DNA from: Candidatus Acidiferrales bacterium
GTDB lineage: Bacteria; Acidobacteriota; Terriglobia; Acidoferrales; UBA7541
Direction of reading: 5' to 3'
Assembly: GCA_030043155.1 (NCBI GenBank)
Contig: JASHYE010000501.1
Coordinates: forward strand, 1-11,344
Length of the DNA: 11,344 nucleotides
Part shown: positions 6,633 to 11,344 of the stretch, piece after piece
Layout of the letters: every line of letters begins with the position of its first letter
Position numbering within the stretch: position 1 is the first letter of the stretch
Notes under the pieces: generated by a model
The model's input: only the letters and a program-made list of their open reading frames with translations
Databases searched by the model: none
Told to the model about the DNA's origin: nothing
Position numbers and translations under genes: made by a program

Positions 6633-6641
6633 AGTATAACA
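6633..6641 (-). promoter_or_regulatory. possible extended -10 promoter ahead of the MCE gene
   Basis: On the minus strand, TGTTATACT lies in the 88-base gap between the ATPase and MCE genes. It reads as an extended -10 element (TGn followed by TATACT, one mismatch to TATAAT). No clear -35 hexamer lies 17 bases upstream. If active it would give the mlaD-like and lipoprotein genes extra transcription with a leader of about 50 bases. Evidence is motif match only. Confidence 0.22.
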
Positions 6642-6665
6642 CGCCCCCTCCACGCACTCCGTTCG

Positions 6666-7505
6666 CTATAGACGCAAATTCTGAGTCAAACGATCCAGAA
6701 AACCCTCGTCTGCGGAGATTTCCGGATCTGGAACGCGGTCGAGAAACTGACGCACGCGAGGTTCCTGATTGGCCTTCATCTCTTCTGGCGTGCCGATTGC
6801 GATGATGTTCCCCTTGTCGATCAACATCATTTTATCCGCGATCAGGAACGCGCTGGCTAATTCGTGCGTAACCACGACAATGGTCATTCTGAAGGCGCGC
6901 TTCAATTTCAGAATCAGATCGTCAATCCCCGCCGCAATGATGGGATCAAGACCTGCCGACGGTTCGTCAAAGAATAGAACCTCGGGATCCAGGGTCAGCG
7001 CGCGAGCGATAGCAGCACGCTTTTTCATCCCGCCGCTCAGTTGTGCGGGGTTGTAGTCTTCATAGCCGGAAAGGCCAACTTCTTCGAGTTTGAGCCGCAC
7101 CAGAATTTCGATCGTCGAGTCATCGAGACGTGTGTGCTCGCGAAGTGGCAGCGCCACGTTCTCGCCCACCGTCATTGAACCGAACAGCGCGCCCCCTTGA
7201 AAGGATACGCCAAATTTCTTCCGCAGCTCCACCATCTCGCGGGGCGGAATGCAACACAGATCCTTGCCGCGTATCCAGATCGCACCTCCGGACGGTTTTT
7301 CAAGGCCGATCAGGGAACGCAACAGGGTGGTCTTACCCGAACCGGACCCGCCGAGAATTGTGATCGTCTCGCCCGCCTTCACATCAAAATTTAAGTTGTG
7401 AAGAACCTCGTGCTCCCCATAGTTAACGCGCAAATTACGCACACTGATTGCAATGCCGCCAGTGGCTTGTCGCGCAGATTCATCTTCGCTCGTCCTAGGT
7501 CTCAT
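6666..7505 (-). CDS. mlaF: MlaF-type ABC transporter ATP-binding protein
   Basis: This is a 279-residue cytoplasmic ATPase of the MCE transporter. Motifs in order are Walker A GGSGSGKTT (52-60), Q-loop Q103 in FQGGALF, signature LSGGM (156-160) followed by KKRAAIARAL, Walker B VLFFDEP (176-182) and H-loop H214 in VVTHE. FQGGALFGSMTVGENVALPL and the GGMKKR after the signature are typical of the MlaF group. I chose ATG at 7505 because AGGA lies five bases upstream. An in-frame TTG at 7523 would add six residues but has no ribosome-binding site. The start is 28 bases after the permease stop. The C-terminal tail (about 245-279) is charged and extends past the nucleotide-binding fold, as in MlaF proteins, where it helps subunit pairing. 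Confidence 0.94.
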   Translation of the reverse strand: MRPRTSEDESARQATGGIAISVRNLRVNYGEHEVLHNLNFDVKAGETITILGGSGSGKTTLLRSLIGLEKPSGGAIWIRGKDLCCIPPREMVELRKKFGVSFQGGALFGSMTVGENVALPLREHTRLDDSTIEILVRLKLEEVGLSGYEDYNPAQLSGGMKKRAAIARALTLDPEVLFFDEPSAGLDPIIAAGIDDLILKLKRAFRMTIVVVTHELASAFLIADKMMLIDKGNIIAIGTPEEMKANQEPRVRQFLDRVPDPEISADEGFLDRLTQNLRL

Positions 7506-7533
7506 CGTTTTCCTGCGGCACAACAGTTGCGCA

Positions 7534-8331
7534 TCATTGTGAAGTCGTAAAGTAGAAAAGCAGCGTAAACACCAAATCCACCGCCACGACTAGGAAAATG
7601 GATTTAACGACCGCCGACGTTGTGGAACGGCCCACCTGCTCGGCCCCCAAGCCTGTGGAAAGCCCTTCCTGACAACCCACCGCCGTGATGACCATGCCGA
7701 ACATTACGCTCTTAATCAGGCCAGTAATGATGTCACGAAACACAAGAGAGTGAAGCGTCGCCTGAATATAGGAGCCCAGCGTGAAGCCTGCGACACTGAC
7801 GCCAAAAGTCGCACCCCCTAGGACGCCCATGAAGTCCGCCCAAGTGGTTAGGCATGGCAACATCAACGCCATGGCCACAAGTTTTGGCGCTACGAGGAAC
7901 TGGATGGGATCGAGTGCCATCGTTTCGAGCGCGTCAATTTCCTCGTTCACTTTCATCGAACCGATTTCCGCGGCAAACGCCGAGCCCGAGCGTCCTATCA
8001 CGACAATCGCGGTGATCAGCGGCGCCAGTTCGCGCGTGACGGAAATAGCGACAGCCCTCGCCACAAGCGTGATGGCGCCGAGCTTTTGCAGCTCGTACGC
8101 TGATTGGAGTGCCATAATCACGCCGACGAAAAATGAAATCAGCGAAAGAATGGGAACCGCGCCGACACCAACGCCCATGGCTTGGTGGACCGCACGCTGC
8201 CCGCGCAGTCGCTGCCCCTGAAAGGGAGCCACGATGATGGCGTGAAGCGACCGGCCAGTCAGAATTGTGAGGTCACCGAGGTAGGCCAGCCCGTCGATGG
8301 TGGCTTGTCCAACTGTTTCCAGGGCGATCAT
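7534..8331 (-). CDS. mlaE: MlaE-type ABC transporter permease
   Basis: This 265-residue inner-membrane permease is the channel partner of the neighbouring ATPase and MCE protein. The MlaE hallmark is intact: ELAPLITAIVVIGRSGSAFA followed by AEIGSMKVNEEIDALETM (101-138). The conserved C-terminal EGLSTGLGAEQVGRSTTSAV (222-241) is also present. Hydrophobic segments lie about 56-76, 100-122, 148-172, 174-192, 203-219 and 243-261. I chose ATG at 8331, ten bases after the STAS stop, because the protein then starts MIALETVGQATIDG as the family does. The frame extends to an ATG at 8418, but that would overlap the STAS gene by 77 bases and add 29 non-family residues. The ribosome-binding site is weak (TTGAG), so coupling to the STAS gene is likely. 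Confidence 0.94.
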   Translation of the reverse strand: MIALETVGQATIDGLAYLGDLTILTGRSLHAIIVAPFQGQRLRGQRAVHQAMGVGVGAVPILSLISFFVGVIMALQSAYELQKLGAITLVARAVAISVTRELAPLITAIVVIGRSGSAFAAEIGSMKVNEEIDALETMALDPIQFLVAPKLVAMALMLPCLTTWADFMGVLGGATFGVSVAGFTLGSYIQATLHSLVFRDIITGLIKSVMFGMVITAVGCQEGLSTGLGAEQVGRSTTSAVVKSIFLVVAVDLVFTLLFYFTTSQ

Positions 8332-8341
8332 ATGAGAGATC

Positions 8342-8710
8342 TCAAGATACGGTGGCAGAGGGAGCCTGCCGCAGGCCGCTGAGCGCCTCTTCCTCTGTGC
8401 CATAAACGTCGAACACATGAATCAATCGCGTCATCTCTAGGACTTCTCTCGCCACGCGATTGAGCCCGAAAAGCGCAAAGCCAAGCTTCGCTTCTCGCGC
8501 CACTTTCAAGGCTTCCACCAGGCACGCCACGCCCGCACTATCGATATACGCTGCGTTCGTCATGTTCACAATCACGCTGGGTGTCTTCTTCAATTTCAGC
8601 AAGTCCATTAGGACCTTGCGGAGTTCAGGCGCATTGAACAAAGTAACCTCGCCCGCGATGTCCACTATCGTCGCGGTTGCGCTCTGGCGCGTTGTAATGC
8701 TGACAGGCAT
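8342..8710 (-). CDS. STAS-domain protein (anti-sigma factor antagonist type), in the MlaB position
   Basis: This 122-residue protein is a single STAS domain (SITTRQSATATIVDIAGEVTLFNAPELRKVL, then VIVNMTNAAYIDSAGVACLVEAL). The D57-S58-A59-G60 loop matches the phosphorylatable serine site of SpoIIAA/RsbV-type antagonists. Its place just before mlaE suggests an MlaB-like role as a cytoplasmic subunit that binds and stabilises the ATPase. A partner-switching role with an unseen anti-sigma kinase is the alternative. I chose ATG at 8710, with GGGAG eight bases upstream. A TTG at 8731 would add seven residues with no support. It follows the membrane fusion gene after 64 bases with no terminator seen. 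Confidence 0.88.
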   Translation of the reverse strand: MPVSITTRQSATATIVDIAGEVTLFNAPELRKVLMDLLKLKKTPSVIVNMTNAAYIDSAGVACLVEALKVAREAKLGFALFGLNRVAREVLEMTRLIHVFDVYGTEEEALSGLRQAPSATVS

Positions 8711-8774
8711 CGACTTTGCTCCCACGATCAAACGTGAGGATGGGCAGACAGAATACCTTGAGTTGGGATGGGCA

Positions 8775-10043
8775 TCATCGCACTTTCACATCGGGTTCTA
8801 CAGACATTCCGGGCCTCAGCAGGTGCTTGGGATCCTGTCCTTTTTCAAAAACGATTTTCACGGGAATTCGCTGAACGACCTTGACGTAATTCCCTGTGGC
8901 ATTTTCAGGCGGCAGCAAACTGTAGCGAGCCCCCGTTGAGCCAGCGATATTGAGAACATGTCCGTCATAGGTCCGGCCATAAGTGTCCACGTGAATTCGC
9001 ACCGGCTGGCCAGGACGCATGTACTTCAGCTGCGTTTCCTTGAAATTCGCTGTCACCCAGATATTCTGGCTGTCGAGCGGAACGATGGTCATCATTTGTT
9101 GGCCGGGGGCGACGTTCTGTCCCGGCTGGACCGATCTCTGTCCTACGATGCCGCTGATCGGTGCAACGATCGTTGTGTACAGCAGGTTGAGTTGAGCCTG
9201 ATGAAGAATCGCGGCGGCCTTTTGGGATTCCGCTTCAGCCGCCTCGGCACGTGAGCGCTGCACGGATACTTGCTGGGGCTTGGTTTCTGCATATTGCAAT
9301 TCCGCTTGAGATTGTGCGATGCGCGCGCGCGCCTGAGTAACTGCTTGCTCCGCGCTTGCAGCAGACGCTCGAGCCGCCGCGACAGCAGCAGCCGTGGCTT
9401 TTTGACTATCCACTGCCTGCGTGTACTGTTGCTGGGGAATTTCGTCCTTCGCGGCAAGCGGTTTGTATCTGTTCACGTCATCTTGCGCTTTCAAATCGTT
9501 GGCTTCGGCCTCCAACAGTGAGGCCTGCGCGGCATCAAAGCTTTTTTGGGCCGCAAGCAACCCAGCCTGTGCACTCTCAATATCGGCTTGGGCAGTGGAT
9601 AGCTGGCTTGTCGTGTTTACTGAAGTGATGGGAACATTGGTTTGCAAAGCGGCAGCGCTTGCCCGGTCATTCGCCAGCGTGGCCTTGGCATTCGCGACAG
9701 CTACTTCGTAATCTTTGGGGTCGAGTTGCACAAGCACGGTTCCTGCTTCGACGTACTGGTTGTCATCGACTCGAACTTGAGTCACATAGCCCGACACGCG
9801 CGAACTAACCGGATAAATGTAGCCATCAATCTGCGCGTCATCGGTGGACTCCCAAGCTGCGAAGTGCAGATAGAGCAGCGTGGCGATCACAAGAATGACG
9901 ATCGCGGCCACCACAATGAGGATCGCGCGGCGCGCCTTTTTGTGGCTGACAGGAGGTTTTCCCGGGCCGACCCCCGTGCTTTTCGGCGATTTTGGTTCTG
10001 CTGTTTTTGTTGTTTCCAGGCTTTGCGTCGATGTGCTGCCCAT
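8775..10043 (-). CDS. EmrA/HlyD-type membrane fusion protein
   Basis: This 422-residue periplasmic adaptor belongs to a tripartite exporter. It has a cytoplasmic Ser/Thr/Pro/Lys-rich tail (1-38), one membrane segment (about 39-61), then ESTDDAQIDGYIYPVSSRVSGYV (65-87), typical of the EmrA group. A split lipoyl/barrel-sandwich domain (about 76-112 and 288-325, VAPISGIVGQRSVQPGQNV) flanks a long Ala/Gln-rich coiled-coil hairpin (about 113-287). The C-terminal part carries SLLPPENATGNYVKVVQRIPVKI, an EmrA hallmark. EmrA links an MFS pump (EmrB) to a TolC channel for export of drugs or other hydrophobic compounds. The ATG overlaps the TolC stop (TAATG), and GGAGG lies nine bases upstream inside the TolC gene. 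No EmrB gene follows; the next gene is the STAS protein. The cargo cannot be told from sequence. Confidence 0.92.
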   Translation of the reverse strand: MGSTSTQSLETTKTAEPKSPKSTGVGPGKPPVSHKKARRAILIVVAAIVILVIATLLYLHFAAWESTDDAQIDGYIYPVSSRVSGYVTQVRVDDNQYVEAGTVLVQLDPKDYEVAVANAKATLANDRASAAALQTNVPITSVNTTSQLSTAQADIESAQAGLLAAQKSFDAAQASLLEAEANDLKAQDDVNRYKPLAAKDEIPQQQYTQAVDSQKATAAAVAAARASAASAEQAVTQARARIAQSQAELQYAETKPQQVSVQRSRAEAAEAESQKAAAILHQAQLNLLYTTIVAPISGIVGQRSVQPGQNVAPGQQMMTIVPLDSQNIWVTANFKETQLKYMRPGQPVRIHVDTYGRTYDGHVLNIAGSTGARYSLLPPENATGNYVKVVQRIPVKIVFEKGQDPKHLLRPGMSVEPDVKVR

Positions 10044-11344
10044 TATTTCTTTCCTCCCACCAAGAACTCGAGCGCCGATTTCTCAGCGACGCCGAGAGCC
10101 CGTGCTAGAGAGATCTTCGCCAAGTTATAAGAATATAAACTGGCGATGTATGACTGATTAGCGGTCGCCACGGATTCCTGTGCCTGTACCACCTCGAGAT
10201 TGTCGGCTACTCCGGATGTAAAACGATCCCGAGCCTGCGCCAGTGTTTGATTGGCAAGGTCGATATTGCTTTGCGCCACGATTACAAGATCGGATGAGGA
10301 TTTCAGGTTGTAGAACGCAGTGCGCACTTCGTCATCGATCTTGCCATTCAGGTCGGCCAATTCCGCTTTACGCTGCTCGAGCGCGGCGTCTGCTTGCAGT
10401 TTGTCAGCGCGCACGCGGGTACCCTCGAAGATGGGTATGTTAAGCGCTGCGGAAAAGTCGAAAGTGCCGTGCGAACTCGTGAAATTCGGGGTGCCTATAT
10501 CCCCGTAGTTCGTATCGGTGGACACGTACGGGTAGTTTTCAGCGCCGGCGGCACGCAAGGTCAGCTCCGCAGCCTGCACTTGCGCCTTGCTGCTAAGATA
10601 GTCGGGACGCGTTGAATAAGCTTCTTGGAGCGCCTGCTCTAGCGTAAGGTCAGCCAACGGAGCATAAGGAACCGATTCCGTCACGCGGAATTCTTGTCCG
10701 TTCGGGAGTCCGATGACTCGCGCGAGAGACAACTTGTCGATATTCAGTTGATTCTGCGCGGCGATCAAACGCTGCTGCTGCGTCTCAAGCTCAACGTGAG
10801 CGCGCAACACATCGATACCGGCAACAAGGCCGTTCTTGTTTTTATCGGTATCCTGCTGATACAGCGTCTGCGCGGTATTGACTTGAGCGCGGATCGAATC
10901 CACGAGGGCCGAATCGGAGATCACAAGAAGGTAAGCGTTGCCCGCAGTGAAAATGACCAGGTCGCGGTCGCTCCTGTACGTATATTCGGAAGCCTTCTCG
11001 GATTGCGCTGCCGCTTTCAAGCCTTGTATATCGGACCAATTGAAAACCTCCTGCGACAGATCAGCGCGGCCATCCGTAACCCAAAAAGGTCCAGCAATGC
11101 TTGGGATGTTGACACCGGGAATCTTGAAATTAATGCCCTGCGTTGCGAAATTAATCTGCTGAAGCGAAGCGCTGATGCGCGCCGAAAGATTTGGCAGCAG
11201 GGCGTTCAAGCTGTGCAGACGCGCCGCACGAGCCGCTCGCGTGTCCTGTCCGCCCTCGATTACGCCGAGGTTGTACTTCAGCGCGCGGTCGAAGGCGTCG
11301 TGGAGCGACAGGTCCAATGTGCCTCCCGTCGCCTGACCAGTGGG
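10043..11344 (-). CDS. TolC family outer-membrane efflux protein, N-terminus missing at window edge
   Basis: At least 433 residues of an outer-membrane channel of the TolC/OEP family are present. The frame is open to the window edge (PTGQATGGTLDLSLHDAFDRAL), so the start, signal peptide and possibly more lie outside. The TTG at 11317 is an internal leucine codon, not a start. The two OEP repeats are visible, each with a long helical region: one begins LSLHDAFDRALKYNLGV, and the other begins LTLEQALQEAYSTRPDYLSSKAQV and ends VQAQESVATANQSYIASLYSYNLAKISLARALG. The protein should form a trimeric barrel and periplasmic tunnel that docks with the membrane fusion protein encoded immediately downstream, whose ATG overlaps the TAA stop by one base. 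Confidence 0.92.
   Translation of the reverse strand, partial: PTGQATGGTLDLSLHDAFDRALKYNLGVIEGGQDTRAARAARLHSLNALLPNLSARISASLQQINFATQGINFKIPGVNIPSIAGPFWVTDGRADLSQEVFNWSDIQGLKAAAQSEKASEYTYRSDRDLVIFTAGNAYLLVISDSALVDSIRAQVNTAQTLYQQDTDKNKNGLVAGIDVLRAHVELETQQQRLIAAQNQLNIDKLSLARVIGLPNGQEFRVTESVPYAPLADLTLEQALQEAYSTRPDYLSSKAQVQAAELTLRAAGAENYPYVSTDTNYGDIGTPNFTSSHGTFDFSAALNIPIFEGTRVRADKLQADAALEQRKAELADLNGKIDDEVRTAFYNLKSSSDLVIVAQSNIDLANQTLAQARDRFTSGVADNLEVVQAQESVATANQSYIASLYSYNLAKISLARALGVAEKSALEFLVGGKK

Noticed and set aside
4908..6770. Repeated string GGTTCCTGATTG near 4910 and 6762
   Set aside because: It occurs only twice, is about 12 bases long and lies in two unrelated coding contexts. It is best explained by chance.
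8332..8418. Longer MlaE start at 8418
   Set aside because: It would overlap the STAS gene by 77 bases and add 29 residues unlike MlaE proteins. The ATG at 8331 fits spacing and family.
8721..8736. Small hairpin CACG-ATCAAA-CGTG between adaptor and STAS genes
   Set aside because: The stem is only four base pairs with no T-run, and it overlaps the STAS ribosome-binding area. It is not a credible terminator.
8460..8939. Plus-strand reading frame of 159 codons spanning the STAS-adaptor gap
   Set aside because: It is antisense to two conserved genes and has no recognisable motif.

Overview
The window looks like a chromosomal segment of a Gram-negative (double-membrane) bacterium with moderately high GC. 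An Acidobacteriota origin is my best guess, based on gene style: a DUF2630-type small protein, a response regulator fused to a thioredoxin-reductase-like enzyme, and a DedA-rhodanese fusion. That placement is inference; no rRNA or other marker is present. I saw no tRNA, rRNA, CRISPR array, insertion sequence or phage gene. Coding density is high, and nearly every gene lies on the minus strand.

Right block (4939-11344, all minus, read right to left): an outer-membrane TolC-type channel cut by the window edge, an EmrA/HlyD-type membrane fusion protein whose start overlaps the TolC stop (TAATG), a STAS-domain protein, an MlaE-type permease, an MlaF-type ATPase, an MlaD-type MCE protein and a PqiC-like lipoprotein. 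The last five form an MCE (Mla-like) ABC transporter for lipid movement between inner and outer membranes. The first two are the periplasmic and outer-membrane parts of a tripartite exporter whose inner-membrane pump is not in the window. Spacing is short throughout and I found no terminator between the two parts, so a single operon is possible.

Middle (3923-4921, plus): one gene encoding a DedA-family membrane protein fused to a C-terminal rhodanese domain. It converges on the lipoprotein gene with only 17 bases between stops. A 292-base divergent intergenic region separates it from the left block.

Left block (89-3630, all minus): a small DUF2630-like protein, a candidate terminator hairpin, then a tightly coupled pair (stop and start one base apart). 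The first of the pair is a receiver domain fused to a glutaredoxin-like fold and a FAD/NAD(P)H thioredoxin-reductase-like module with no CxxC. The second is a histidine kinase with a degenerate cyclic-nucleotide-binding-like sensor domain and an unusually long insertion within its dimerisation region. Together they look like a two-component pair whose output is an oxidoreductase rather than a DNA-binding protein. This is the most unusual system in the window, although related fusions are known to exist.
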